Counted from the stretch's first letter, positions 37,618 through 46,713 are shown. The stretch is DNA of 64,000 bases from an uncultured Christensenella sp. (GCA_949948895.1 CATLHE010000008.1:17055-81054); one strand, 5' to 3'. Numbers and translations: made by a program. Notes: generated from the letters alone by a model not told the origin.

Positions 37618-40458
37618 ATGATGAGAACAGGTAGATCTATGTATTTTGTAAAGACAAAGAGTTTTATACTTGCGGCGTTGCTTTTTGTAATAGCGGCGCT
37701 CGGCGCGGTGGTATTGCTGTTTAGAGGAAGCGCGCGTGCCGTGGTGGCTGAAACGGGGGGAACGGTAACGATACACGTATACGATCCCGCGGAAGGTTAC
37801 GACAATCTCGGCTTATGGATATGGTTACGCGGCGGGTCCGGTACGCCGTATACGGATATCAAGATTTCCGATGGCGAAGAGTTCAAAAAGGATGACCTCA
37901 ATAATACCGCTCGCTCGATAACCGCGACTTTCGGCGCGAATGAGATAACCAAACTCAAAGAAACCACCAATCTCGGCTTCCTTATTTGCACTAATAAACC
38001 GGGCGAAGGCTCTGCCAACGTTTGGGGAGATTACAAAAAGGAGACGGCGGACGTGTTTGTTGATATTTCCAAAGCGTTCGACTCCAATAACCATGCGGAC
38101 GTATACTATTTGCGCAAAGACAACATCGCTTATACTAATGTGGAGGATGCGAAAATGGCTCTTGAAAAAGTGACGAGCGCGAGATTTACCGCTAAGTCGT
38201 CAAACTCCGTTACCGTCGAGTTCGAGGCGACGAGTCCGATAACGACAGACACCGACGTTGAGTTTTATAAAAACGACATACTCGCCGCTACGGTCAAAGC
38301 TCAGCCGGATTCTAACAGCCGCTTTAAGGGCTCTGCAGTATTTACGAACATAGCGTTCGATTTCTCTTCGACGTACGAACTTAAAATAAAAGGCGTTCCC
38401 ACGGGCGCTCCCGTATCGCTCAATGTGTTCATAGACGACGCGGAATTTATTTCGGCGTTTGAAAATGTGGAAACGCAAAACCTTCAATACGGCGCGTTAT
38501 ATACGCCCGAGAAAACGGTGTTTCGCGTGTGGGCGCCGTTTGCAGCGTTCGTAAAAGTAAATCTTTTCAGAGACGGTTTAACGGGTACTGCCTATTCCTC
38601 GTTCCCCATGAAAAAAGCTACGACGGGAAGCGCATGGGGCGGAGTATGGGAGCAGGAACTTCTCGGCGATTATGACGGCGTGTATTACACTTACACCGTA
38701 GGCAACCCCGGCGCGGAAGTGGAAACGATAGACCCGTATGCAAAAGCGGCGGGAGCAAACGGACTTCGCGGAATGGTAGTCGATCTCGATACGACCGATC
38801 CCGCGGGCTGGGGAAATGATAAGCATTTATACGCTTCCGATAATCCCGAATTTATTGCAAACGCCGACGTGCCCATCGTGTGGGAGCTTCACGTTCAAGA
38901 CTTTTCGGCGTCGCCCGACTCGGGCATGAAGTATAAAGGCAAGTATCTCGCCTTTACCGAAACGGGCACGACAGTGCCCGGCAAGCCCCACCTCAAAACG
39001 GGCGTCGACTATCTCAAAGAATTGGGTATTACGTACGTACAGCTCAACCCCGTATACGATTTTGCAACGGTGGACGAAAGCGATATGTCGGTGGCGGACG
39101 ATACCAAAGACACGTTCAACTGGGGCTACGATCCGCAAAACTATAATGTTCCCGAGGGTTCGTACTCTACCGATCCGACTAACGGCAAGGTAAGGATAAA
39201 CGAGTTTAAGCAGATGGTAATGGCGCTCCATAACGCGGGTATAGGCGTTATCATGGACGTTGTTTACAACCACACATATTCGACCAACAGTCAAGCGCTT
39301 AACGACACCGTGCCCAATTATTACCACCGTACGTCGGAGGAGGGCAAGTTCACCGAGGGGTCGGGTTGCGGCAACGAGACGGCTACCGAGCGTACGATGA
39401 TGCGCAAGTATTTGATAGACTCGCTCAAGTATTGGGCGACCGAGTACCATATAGACGGCTTCCGTTTCGACCTCATGGGTATACACGACGTGGAGACCAT
39501 GAGGCTCGTAAGAAAAGAACTCGACGAACTCGACGGCGGCAACGGTGTAAAGATCCTCACTTACGGCGAGCCATGGTCTGGCGATAGCAAGGACTATACG
39601 CCCGCATCGTTCACGGCGAGGACGTCTGTTACAGCCAATGCCGCAGGATATGCCAAAAACCCCGTCGGCAATAAACTTATAAAACAGCTTAGACAACCCC
39701 GCGACGAATCAGGGCAGCGCGAATGGTGGTTTGATATCTCTGGCACGGCTGGCGGCATGAGACTGCCCGACCGTCTCGCGATATTCGGAGACAAGGGACG
39801 TGACGGACTTCGCGGCGATAACGGCAATAACGACGGACCCGGCGGCGACGGATGGGTGAAAGGCGATTTCGAAAAGATGGGATTTGTCCAAAAAATGATG
39901 GAAGGCTACTGTGGCGGTACCGGTATGGGTATAATCACCGCCAACGGTTCGCAATGCGTCGCTTATGCGTCGGCTCACGACAACTACACGCTTTGGGATC
40001 AAATATGCGGCAGAGGACCGACAAAAGGCTCAAACGCCTATTTTAACGAGCCCAACCCTACGCGTATCAAGCAATGCAAGCTCGTGGCGTCCTCTTTGAT
40101 GATGTCGAGCGGTATAGTGTTTATGCTCGCGGGCGACGAGATGGGCAGGACCAAGTACGGCAATCATAACTCGTACAATTCGGTTGCAAAGCTCAACCAA
40201 ATCGTTTGGTCGAGGCAGGAAGACTTTAAAGACTTGCACGATTATTATCAAACGGTTATAAAGATCCGCAAGGACAATATCGAAACGTTCGCATACAGCG
40301 GAACGACCGACGTTGCGAATTGCACGGGTAACTTTACGGGTTCGGGCGACGGCACTATCGTGTATGCGACGCATGACAAGAAACTTACTTGCACGCTTAA
40401 CGGCGGCGCCAAGTCGGGAAACATCAAGGTCGACGGTCAGGTAAAAGCTTCGTTCTGA
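37618..40458 (+). CDS. Type I pullulanase, membrane-anchored (GH13)
   Basis: 946 residues. One N-terminal membrane segment (about 14-36) without an obvious cleavage site. Then a CBM41/PUD-like domain (TVTIHVYDPAEGYDNLGLWI), a linker with an Ig-like module, a CBM48-like domain (VFRVWAPFAAFVKVNLF), and the GH13 barrel. Catalytic regions: DVVYNH, DGFRFDLMG (nucleophile Asp), GEPW (acid/base Glu), SAHDN. FNWGYDPQNYNVPEGSYS is the type I pullulanase signature. Hydrolyses alpha-1,6 branches of pullulan, starch or glycogen outside the cell. Confidence 0.93.
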   Translation: MMRTGRSMYFVKTKSFILAALLFVIAALGAVVLLFRGSARAVVAETGGTVTIHVYDPAEGYDNLGLWIWLRGGSGTPYTDIKISDGEEFKKDDLNNTARSITATFGANEITKLKETTNLGFLICTNKPGEGSANVWGDYKKETADVFVDISKAFDSNNHADVYYLRKDNIAYTNVEDAKMALEKVTSARFTAKSSNSVTVEFEATSPITTDTDVEFYKNDILAATVKAQPDSNSRFKGSAVFTNIAFDFSSTYELKIKGVPTGAPVSLNVFIDDAEFISAFENVETQNLQYGALYTPEKTVFRVWAPFAAFVKVNLFRDGLTGTAYSSFPMKKATTGSAWGGVWEQELLGDYDGVYYTYTVGNPGAEVETIDPYAKAAGANGLRGMVVDLDTTDPAGWGNDKHLYASDNPEFIANADVPIVWELHVQDFSASPDSGMKYKGKYLAFTETGTTVPGKPHLKTGVDYLKELGITYVQLNPVYDFATVDESDMSVADDTKDTFNWGYDPQNYNVPEGSYSTDPTNGKVRINEFKQMVMALHNAGIGVIMDVVYNHTYSTNSQALNDTVPNYYHRTSEEGKFTEGSGCGNETATERTMMRKYLIDSLKYWATEYHIDGFRFDLMGIHDVETMRLVRKELDELDGGNGVKILTYGEPWSGDSKDYTPASFTARTSVTANAAGYAKNPVGNKLIKQLRQPRDESGQREWWFDISGTAGGMRLPDRLAIFGDKGRDGLRGDNGNNDGPGGDGWVKGDFEKMGFVQKMMEGYCGGTGMGIITANGSQCVAYASAHDNYTLWDQICGRGPTKGSNAYFNEPNPTRIKQCKLVASSLMMSSGIVFMLAGDEMGRTKYGNHNSYNSVAKLNQIVWSRQEDFKDLHDYYQTVIKIRKDNIETFAYSGTTDVANCTGNFTGSGDGTIVYATHDKKLTCTLNGGAKSGNIKVDGQVKASF

Positions 40459-40476
40459 TAAATGATTTACCGAATA

Positions 40477-40517
40477 ACAAAAAGCGGCGCGCTCCGGGGA
40501 GTGACGCCGTTTTTGTT
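40477..40517 (+). terminator. Terminator after pullulanase
   Basis: An A-rich lead, then CGGCG...CGCCG with an inner CTCC/GGAG pairing and a TTTTTG tail. Confidence 0.8.
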
Positions 40518-40530
40518 TGTACTTTTAATC

Positions 40531-40559
40531 TTGACAAACATTGCAACGAAGTATATAAT
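40531..40559 (+). promoter_or_regulatory. Promoter of the ankyrin genes
   Basis: TTGACA (40531-40536), 17-base spacer, TATAAT (40554-40559). Perfect consensus just downstream of the pullulanase terminator. Confidence 0.92.
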
Positions 40560-40598
40560 TAAACGGTATATTTTTTGCCGCATACGGCGGAGGGATAA

Positions 40599-41573
40599 AT
40601 GGAACAACTGTTGCTTAAAGCATGTCAAAACGGACAAAAGGGCGTTGTTATCGCGTTTCTCAAAAAGGACGGTATCAATGTGGACGCGGTAAACGGCGAC
40701 GGCTATTCGTCGTTGCATTTTGCCAGCGCAAAGGGCTATAAAGACATAGTGAAAATGCTCATTGACAAGGGTGCCAATGTTTCCGCGCTTACCAATGCGA
40801 GCGTGACGCCGTTGCACTTGGCTGCCGCGTCGGGCAATAAAGAGGTCATAAAGCTTATTGTAGACGGCGGCGCGGATATCGGCGCGACCGATAAGCAGGG
40901 CAAAACGCCGTTGATGTTCGCCATAGAAGCCAAAAAAGCCGAAGCCGCAAAGTACCTGCTCGCGCTCGGCGCGGACGCGTCCGTTGCGGATAACTCGGGT
41001 CATACCGCGCTCGACTATGCAAATGCGTTCGGGCTTGTTCAGCTCATCGGACAGATACAGACGGACGACGTCGGAACGACGGACGCATACGGCAATACGC
41101 CGTTGCATCAGGCGTGCTACAACGGTCAGAGCGAAGTGGTCAAAGCCATGCTCGCCGGCGGCAAGTGCGATATCAACGCGCGAAACGACGCGATGTTCAC
41201 GCCGCTTTGCGCCGCGGCGGACAAGGATAATCTTCTCATAGCCGAGCTTTTGCTCGAAGGCGGCGCGGACGCCAATATTTGCGGCGCGCATGGCGATACG
41301 CCGCTGCACTTGGCGGCAGACAACGGCAACGAGCGGCTCGTGAAAAAACTTATGGCGTGCGGGGCTAAAACGAACGAGCGCAACGAGGACGGCGAGACCG
41401 CGCTCATACTCGCCGCGCGCGGCGGATATAACTTTGTCGTTGGTGCGCTTCTCGACGGCGGCGCGGACGTTTCCTGCGCCGATCTCGACGGGCATACCGC
41501 ACTCTACTATGCTACGGAGAGCGGGTTTAACGACATTGTGGAAAGGCTTATAATAGCCGGCGCGGAAAACTGA
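40599..41573 (+). CDS. Ankyrin repeat protein
   Basis: 324 residues, made of about nine ankyrin repeats of 33 residues with the consensus G-x-TPLHLAA...VxLLxxGAD (for example ASVTPLHLAAASGNKEVIKL). No signal peptide or membrane helix, so it should be cytoplasmic. Ribosome site CGGAGGGA. Protein-protein interaction role; the partner is unknown. The next gene, 11 bases downstream, is a longer relative. Confidence 0.9.
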   Translation: MEQLLLKACQNGQKGVVIAFLKKDGINVDAVNGDGYSSLHFASAKGYKDIVKMLIDKGANVSALTNASVTPLHLAAASGNKEVIKLIVDGGADIGATDKQGKTPLMFAIEAKKAEAAKYLLALGADASVADNSGHTALDYANAFGLVQLIGQIQTDDVGTTDAYGNTPLHQACYNGQSEVVKAMLAGGKCDINARNDAMFTPLCAAADKDNLLIAELLLEGGADANICGAHGDTPLHLAADNGNERLVKKLMACGAKTNERNEDGETALILAARGGYNFVVGALLDGGADVSCADLDGHTALYYATESGFNDIVERLIIAGAEN

Positions 41574-41584
41574 GGCGAGGGCTT

Positions 41585-43645
41585 ATGGATCTTAACGAAT
41601 TTACGCAGACGCTCATAAAATCGAGCGAAAACTATAACGGCAATAAGTATGTGCCTTGGTGGAACGAAGACGCGGACGGCATGTACCGCTATCATTTGTT
41701 CAAAGACGAGGAAATAGCTGAAGCGACCTCGCTCGTTGCCGCCGCTTCTGCGGAAGCGATAACCGCGCCCGTCGGCAAGTACAAGCATACGCTGTTGCAC
41801 TTGCTCGTGTGGCATAACTTTTACGAAGCGGTAAGATCGGCAGTCGAGCGCAAGATAAACGTTGACGTGACGGACGAAGACGGCAAGGGCGTCACGCCGC
41901 TCATGCTCGCTTGCGCGCGTTCCAATCTCGAAATGGTCAAACTGCTTATAGGCGCGGGCGCGGACGTAATGCGCGCCGACGCTTCGGGCAGAACGTGCTG
42001 GCACTATCTTGTCGGGGCGAGACCGCTTCTCGAAATCGACCACCACTGCCGCGAAGCGACTAGCGATCAGTTGGAGCCGATAGCGGCTATGCTCGGCGAC
42101 AACTTCGACGCGGCGGATGCCGAGGGCAAAACGCCGCTTATCACGGTCATCGAGCGCAACGATAACGAAACGTCGTGCAGGCTTACAGGCTTGCTTATAA
42201 AGAAGGGTGCGCGTACCGATTACAGGAACGAGAAAGGCGAAACGCTATTGACGCTTGCGATAAAAAACAATCACAATACCGCCGCGATGGCGCTTGCCGA
42301 GGTAAAGTCGCTCGTCAACGAACCGGGACGCGACGGCGAGACGCCTTTAAAAGCCGCGGAGGATTTTCGCAAAGACGCTGTGTGCATGAAGCTCAAAGAA
42401 TGCGGCGCGCAGGGTCAAAGCATGTACGATAAAAGAATGGATCTCGGCGAGCTGGAGCGCATAACCTCCAACGCGTTCGCTTTTTCGGAAGGCACCGACA
42501 ACCTCGCGCCCGCGCTGTTCCTCGCGCAAAAGCTGATAAACACGATAGACGAGGACGATGACGACGAAGTCGGGTACGTCGCGGACATATTGCACAACGC
42601 GCTTTGCAGCGACGAGAACTGCACGGTGCTCGACATGATAGCCAAAGCGGGCATCAGTTTTACGGCAAAGTACGGCAGTCGCGGCAGAATGTGGTGTTTC
42701 CGCGACAAGTGCTTTTCGACGCGCGCGGGTATCAAGGCGATAAAAAAACTTATCTCGCTCGGCGTGGACATCAACTCGGCGGTAATAGACGGCGTGACGC
42801 CCGTTCATATCGTGGCGCAACAGTCAAGACCGTACAGTTTCAGAAATGAGAAAATAACGTACTTCGAAGAGGCGGCGGAGCTTTTCGATCCCGAATCGGC
42901 GACGGTGCTCGACAACAGCGGCGTTTCCGCAATGCACGACGCGGCGCGCTACGGACATGCGGACATGCTGAGCGTGCTCGTCAAGAACGGCGCGGATGTA
43001 AACGTTACGCAAGACGCGCCCGCCAAAGCGGGCAATACGCCGCTTCACTGCGCTTGCGAGAGGTATAAAGCGGACGTTGTGAAAACGCTTATCGAGCTCG
43101 GCGCGGACGACAGCCTCAAAAACGTGGACGGCGAGACCGCGGCGCATATTATATGCAAGAAAATAACGTTCGGGTTCAGTTCGAGCGACCGCGACCGTGC
43201 GGAGCGGAACAGACCGATCATACTCGCCATGCTCAAAACTTTGGACGAGCCGAGGAACGACGGCATGACGCCGCTCATGCTCATGCAGAGCGATTATTAC
43301 TCGTTCAGAAAGGAAGCGCTGCCCATACTGCTTAACGGCGGCGCGGACGTAAACCGCAGGGATAACTACGGCAGAACGCCGCTCATTGTTGCCATGGACG
43401 AATCGGGCGACAAAGAAATGGTAAAAGAGCTCTTGCTTGCGGGCGCGGATATAAACGCAGTGGATAAGTCGGGAAGGTCCGCGCTTCACTCCGTGCTCAT
43501 GCAGGGCGGCGAGGACATAGCGCGCTATCTCGTTAAGAAGGGCGCGGACTACAATCGCGCCGACAACAAGGGCAATACCGCCGCGATGATAGCCGCTGAA
43601 AAAGGCTGCGACGACGTGCTCGAACTTATGACCGATATCAAATAG
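41585..43645 (+). CDS. Large ankyrin repeat protein
   Basis: 686 residues. A unique N-terminal region of about 60 residues precedes two ankyrin arrays (about 65-270 and 385-680) divided by a segment of about 110 residues (about 275-385) with an acidic helix and CFRDKCFSTRAG. Repeats such as NTPLHCACERYKADVVKTL and RTPLIVAMDESG are clear. No secretion signal. Probably co-transcribed with the gene before it. Confidence 0.9.
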   Translation: MDLNEFTQTLIKSSENYNGNKYVPWWNEDADGMYRYHLFKDEEIAEATSLVAAASAEAITAPVGKYKHTLLHLLVWHNFYEAVRSAVERKINVDVTDEDGKGVTPLMLACARSNLEMVKLLIGAGADVMRADASGRTCWHYLVGARPLLEIDHHCREATSDQLEPIAAMLGDNFDAADAEGKTPLITVIERNDNETSCRLTGLLIKKGARTDYRNEKGETLLTLAIKNNHNTAAMALAEVKSLVNEPGRDGETPLKAAEDFRKDAVCMKLKECGAQGQSMYDKRMDLGELERITSNAFAFSEGTDNLAPALFLAQKLINTIDEDDDDEVGYVADILHNALCSDENCTVLDMIAKAGISFTAKYGSRGRMWCFRDKCFSTRAGIKAIKKLISLGVDINSAVIDGVTPVHIVAQQSRPYSFRNEKITYFEEAAELFDPESATVLDNSGVSAMHDAARYGHADMLSVLVKNGADVNVTQDAPAKAGNTPLHCACERYKADVVKTLIELGADDSLKNVDGETAAHIICKKITFGFSSSDRDRAERNRPIILAMLKTLDEPRNDGMTPLMLMQSDYYSFRKEALPILLNGGADVNRRDNYGRTPLIVAMDESGDKEMVKELLLAGADINAVDKSGRSALHSVLMQGGEDIARYLVKKGADYNRADNKGNTAAMIAAEKGCDDVLELMTDIK

Positions 43646-43671
43646 CTTCGAGCATGAGTTTTACAAAAAAA

Positions 43672-43698
43672 CAGAACCGCCGAAAGGCGGTTTTTGCA
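43672..43698 (+). terminator. Terminator after ankyrin genes
   Basis: AACCGCC (43675-43681) GAAA GGCGGTT with a T tail. Confidence 0.88.
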
Positions 43699-43833
43699 TT
43701 GATAAAATAATTAAGAAAATACCCGTGCGGCGACAGCATGAGGCGGCGCGTAAAGCGATACATAGTATCGGGAAGTTTTACAGACAATTATAAGGAGTGT
43801 TTTGCTTGACTTAATTTTTACGGAAGGTGGATC

Positions 43834-44439
43834 ATGTATCGCGCTCCTACGCATATAGGAATAATCCCCGACGGTAACAGGCGTTGGGCAACGCAAAACG
43901 GACTGAGTAAAGCCGACGGCTACGAGCACGGATTGTTGCCCGGGATACGGCTTTTGCGCGCCGCAAAAGAGCGCGGGGTCAAAGAGCTCACGTTTTACGG
44001 TTTTACGGTGGACAACTGCAAGCGCCCCGCGGCTCAGGTCGCGGCGTTCAAGTCGGCGTGTTGCAAGGCGGTCGAGCTCATAAAAAACGAAGGCGTTTCC
44101 GTGGGCGTAGTGGGCAACACCGAGTCGGTCAGTTTTCCCGCCGAGCTGTTGCCGTACGTCGAACGCGAAAATATCCCGCCGAGCGGCATGCGCGTGAATA
44201 TCCTTATCAACTACGGCTGGGAATGGGATATTAAAAACGATTGGCCGTCGCGCGCTATCCCGCGTATAGATATGGTCGTTCGTTGGGGCGGCATGCGCAG
44301 ACTGTCCGGCTTTTTGCCCATTCAGACGGTGTATTCGGATATTTATATAGTCGACGAGCTGTGGCCGGACTTTGACGAGGCTCAGCTCGACGCCGCGCTC
44401 GAATGGTATTCGCATCAGGACGTTACGCTCGGCGGCTGA
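43834..44439 (+). CDS. Short divergent cis-prenyltransferase (UPP synthase family)
   Basis: 201 residues against about 240-250 for UppS. Recognisable blocks: HIGIIPDGNRRWA (substrate-binding Asp present), GYEHG, LTFYGFTVDNCKRP, INYGWEWDI, and DMVVRWGGMRRLSGFLPIQ followed by YSDIYIVDELWPDF. The Glu of the usual RTSGE motif (Mg-binding in E. coli UppS) is Met here, and about 40 residues between the NYG and D-x-x-x-R blocks are missing. It may have altered activity or be a regulator; the true cell-wall UppS is likely elsewhere. Ribosome site GGAAGGTGG. Confidence 0.85.
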   Translation: MYRAPTHIGIIPDGNRRWATQNGLSKADGYEHGLLPGIRLLRAAKERGVKELTFYGFTVDNCKRPAAQVAAFKSACCKAVELIKNEGVSVGVVGNTESVSFPAELLPYVERENIPPSGMRVNILINYGWEWDIKNDWPSRAIPRIDMVVRWGGMRRLSGFLPIQTVYSDIYIVDELWPDFDEAQLDAALEWYSHQDVTLGG

Positions 44440-44476
44440 GACGGTAAGCCAGACTGCGTTTTGATTATTGTAGCAA

Positions 44477-44505
44477 TAAAAAAGCGATTTGCAGTGGCAA
44501 ATCGC
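44477..44505 (-). terminator. Terminator of the XRE gene
   Basis: GCGATTTGC/GCAAATCGC, 9-bp stem with loop AGTG. The T run lies on the minus-strand side, directly after the XRE gene. Confidence 0.8.
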
Positions 44506-44519
44506 GGCGAAAAAACAGC

Positions 44520-44762
44520 TTAGTCGATTTCCAATTCGTCCGAGCGGAAAACTTCGTCGTCAAGAAATTCCGAGAGCGTAATATCAAAACCGCGGGCGAG
44601 TTTATATAAAGTTGTCAGCGTTACCGTTTTATTTTGTCCGGAGATTATGCGGTTCATCGCGCCGTGAAAAACACCCGACTTTTGTTCGAGTCGGTACTGC
44701 GATATCCCGTTCTCCTTTAATAGTTTTGTAACTCTTAATGCCACTGCGTCGTTTACAGACAC
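44520..44762 (-). CDS. XRE-family helix-turn-helix regulator
   Basis: 80 residues with a GTG start. HTH region ENGISQYRLEQKSGVFHGAMNRIISGQ, followed by TLYKLARGFDITLSEFLDDEVF, typical for Cro/C1-type regulators. Divergent from the SLOG gene, sharing a 128-base intergenic region, so it may control that gene. Confidence 0.88.
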   Translation of the reverse strand: MSVNDAVALRVTKLLKENGISQYRLEQKSGVFHGAMNRIISGQNKTVTLTTLYKLARGFDITLSEFLDDEVFRSDELEID

Positions 44763-44853
44763 CTTATATACCCCGAAAGCTTTTTAATAATTATACTAAA
44801 ACGTGCCGTTAAAAATACGGCTTTAACTTATGTATTTTTAAAGTCGTATTTGA

Positions 44854-44882
44854 TTGCCAAACAATGCTGTATCTAGTATAAT
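44854..44882 (+). promoter_or_regulatory. Promoter of the SLOG gene, near-leaderless
   Basis: TTGCCA (44854-44859), 17 bases, TATAAT (44877-44882). The expected transcription start is about 44889, two bases before the ATG at 44891, and no ribosome site is present. Confidence 0.75.
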
Positions 44883-44890
44883 ATGTTATT

Positions 44891-45352
44891 ATGACCGTAG
44901 CATTTGTGGGACATAGGAAGATTGAAACTTCTACTGATTTGAAATTAAAATTATATAATATAATAGAGCATTTAATTATTGATGAAGGAGCGGAAACTTT
45001 TTTATTTGGCAGTAGAAGTGAGTTTAACGATTTATGTTATACGGTAGTATCGGAACTACATGTGAAATATCGACAGATCAAACGTATTTATGTACGCGCC
45101 GAATATGAGTATGTTAACAGTGACTACACAGAATATCTTTTGACAATGTATGAAGATACCTTTTATTCTCCACGGGTTCATGGTGCGGGCGCGCTATCTT
45201 ATATAAAACGCAATGAAGTTATGATAGATTCATGCGATGTTTTAATTGTGTATTGTAATGTCAACTATATGCCTATAAAAACAAGAAGCGGAACAAAGAT
45301 AGCCGTTGAATATGCACAAAAGCACGGGAAGCGTATATTTAATTTATACTGA
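44891..45352 (+). CDS. SLOG-family (DUF1273/YpsA-like) protein
   Basis: 153 residues, AT-rich. N-terminus MTVAFVGHRKI and ETFLFGSRSEFNDLCYTVV fit the Rossmann-like SLOG fold that binds nucleotide ligands; C-terminal DVLIVYCNVNY...AVEYAQKHGKRIFNLY is typical. Found between an XRE regulator and an antitoxin gene. Some SLOG proteins act in nucleotide-signal defence systems, but no effector is fused here. Confidence 0.82.
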   Translation: MTVAFVGHRKIETSTDLKLKLYNIIEHLIIDEGAETFLFGSRSEFNDLCYTVVSELHVKYRQIKRIYVRAEYEYVNSDYTEYLLTMYEDTFYSPRVHGAGALSYIKRNEVMIDSCDVLIVYCNVNYMPIKTRSGTKIAVEYAQKHGKRIFNLY

Positions 45353-45383
45353 TAACATACGGCATTGCCGCCGATCAAAGTTA

Positions 45384-45412
45384 TTGACAAATAAACTCAA
45401 AAGGTGTATAAT
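45384..45412 (+). promoter_or_regulatory. Promoter of the RelB/DinJ gene
   Basis: TTGACA (45384-45389), 17 bases, TATAAT (45407-45412), 31 bases before the ATG. Confidence 0.9.
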
Positions 45413-45442
45413 ATCGTCGTAAAACATAGGGAGAGGCGATTT

Positions 45443-45727
45443 ATGAATAACACCATCAGAATAACCGTCAATACCGATGCGGAGACCAAAAGAGCGGCGG
45501 AAGAGCTTTTCGCGGAGCTCGGGCTCAATATGACCACGGCGGTCAATATCTTTTTGAAACGCGCGTTGTTGGAGCGCGGCATACCGTTCGGCATAACGGC
45601 TAACGTTCCCAATACGGTAAACCCCATACCTGCGTTCAAGTGCGAAAAGAATAAAAAGGACGGCGACGAGTTGGACGACTTGCGCAGTGCGGCGTCTGAC
45701 GAGGACGAAGCGCTGCGCCGCAGATAA
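45443..45727 (+). CDS. RelB/DinJ-family antitoxin without adjacent toxin
   Basis: 94 residues from ATG 45443 after GGGAGAGGCG. NNTIRITVNTDAETKRAAEE and GLNMTTAVNIFLKRAL form the ribbon-helix-helix DNA-binding half; the C-terminus is acidic and charged (DELDDLRSAASDEDEALRRR). In this family a YafQ/RelE toxin normally follows at once, but a terminator and a convergent zinc-ribbon gene follow here. Confidence 0.87.
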   Translation: MNNTIRITVNTDAETKRAAEELFAELGLNMTTAVNIFLKRALLERGIPFGITANVPNTVNPIPAFKCEKNKKDGDELDDLRSAASDEDEALRRR

Positions 45728-45759
45728 GGCGTAGTTAGTATATTTTGATTTATTCAAAC

Positions 45760-45793
45760 ACAAAAACCCCGCGCGTGCGCGAGGTTTTTTAGT
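45760..45793 (+). terminator. Terminator after the antitoxin gene
   Basis: AACCCCGCGC/GCGCGAGGTT stem with a TTTTTT tail; A-rich on the left, so it may also serve the convergent gene. Confidence 0.85.
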
Positions 45794-45813
45794 GCTTGAA
45801 AATTTATAGTAAT

Positions 45814-46431
45814 TTAAGGTTTGAACCTTACGTCGGTAACGGTTATTTTGCCGCCGCAGTCGGGGCAGGGCGCGCGCGCCGTAAGGCTTTCAAACATATA
45901 ACCCATGTTAGCCTCGTTGACGAGCGTGGTGTCGCCGCCGCAGGTGCGGCACTTTTGGGTGTAGAGATATATGCGTTCTTTCTTGTCCTCGATGGAGCTG
46001 ACTTTGAGATAAATGCCCGACATGAGCTTTTTGCATTTGCGGCAGTAGAAAATGCCGTTGAACGCCACGAAACCTTCGGACTTGAACGCTTCGTCCCACA
46101 TCGCCATACTGCGATTGAGCCGCTCTATTTGTTCGGGCGTATATTTGGAATAAACGTTACGAACGTCGTTCGCATCGAAAAGATTGATTGCAGTGCCGCA
46201 AGACTCGTAGTTGATCATCGAAAGCGCGTCGGCGTTGTTCATCATGAACGCGGTGCGCTGAGCTTCCGTCTTGTTCATGAGCATACGGTTGACCGCCTCC
46301 AAAAGCTTATCCGCGTCGCGCTCGGGAACGTTGTCCACTGCGTCCTGAAGCGTCGCCATGTTGAGCGTGCCTATCTCGAATGCGTGATTATGTCCGCATT
46401 TGGCGCACTTGAAAGTGACCGTTTTGACCAT
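45814..46431 (-). CDS. Zinc-ribbon protein of unknown function
   Basis: 205 residues from MVKTVTFKCAKCGHNHAF; the longer frame upstream would include the promoter, so this ATG is chosen (GAGAGGGCG ahead of it). Four CxxC knuckles: CAKC near the N-terminus, then CRKC, CRTC and CPDC near the C-terminus, separated by a helical middle (about 20-120). Two zinc ribbons are likely. No family recognised. Confidence 0.75.
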   Translation of the reverse strand: MVKTVTFKCAKCGHNHAFEIGTLNMATLQDAVDNVPERDADKLLEAVNRMLMNKTEAQRTAFMMNNADALSMINYESCGTAINLFDANDVRNVYSKYTPEQIERLNRSMAMWDEAFKSEGFVAFNGIFYCRKCKKLMSGIYLKVSSIEDKKERIYLYTQKCRTCGGDTTLVNEANMGYMFESLTARAPCPDCGGKITVTDVRFKP

Positions 46432-46473
46432 GTTTCTTATCGCCCTCTCATTATTGCCGTGATTACGATTACT

Positions 46474-46502
46474 ATTATACCATGCCTCCAACTATTTTTC
46501 AA
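46474..46502 (-). promoter_or_regulatory. Promoter of the zinc-ribbon gene
   Basis: Minus strand TTGAAA (46502-46497), 17 bases, TATAAT (46479-46474). Confidence 0.87.
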
Positions 46503-46687
46503 GTGTTTTGGCTATAAAAGAAAAATACGCCGTATATAGCGATGATCAAAGTTGAGTAAATAATAACGGTAGTTAAATAAGCGTAAAGTTTTTTGCCTAT
46601 CGAACTCCGTCCGCTTCTTTGTAATGATTATGTGCAGAACGATAAAGTAAATAGTAAAGAGAATCCCGCTCGTTTAAAGTTTTCTTG

Positions 46688-46713
46688 CATACTTCTTTTT
46701 TAAAAGAAGTATG
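46688..46713. promoter_or_regulatory. Perfect 12-bp inverted repeat abutting a -35 box
   Basis: CATACTTCTTTT (46688-46699), TT, AAAAGAAGTATG (46702-46713). The right arm ends one base before TTGACA of the next promoter. Candidate operator or upstream terminator. The rest of 46503-46687 shows nothing. Confidence 0.7.

Noticed and set aside
43700..43833. Riboswitch upstream of the cis-prenyltransferase gene
   Set aside because: Some GC-rich pairing is visible but no known riboswitch core could be matched.
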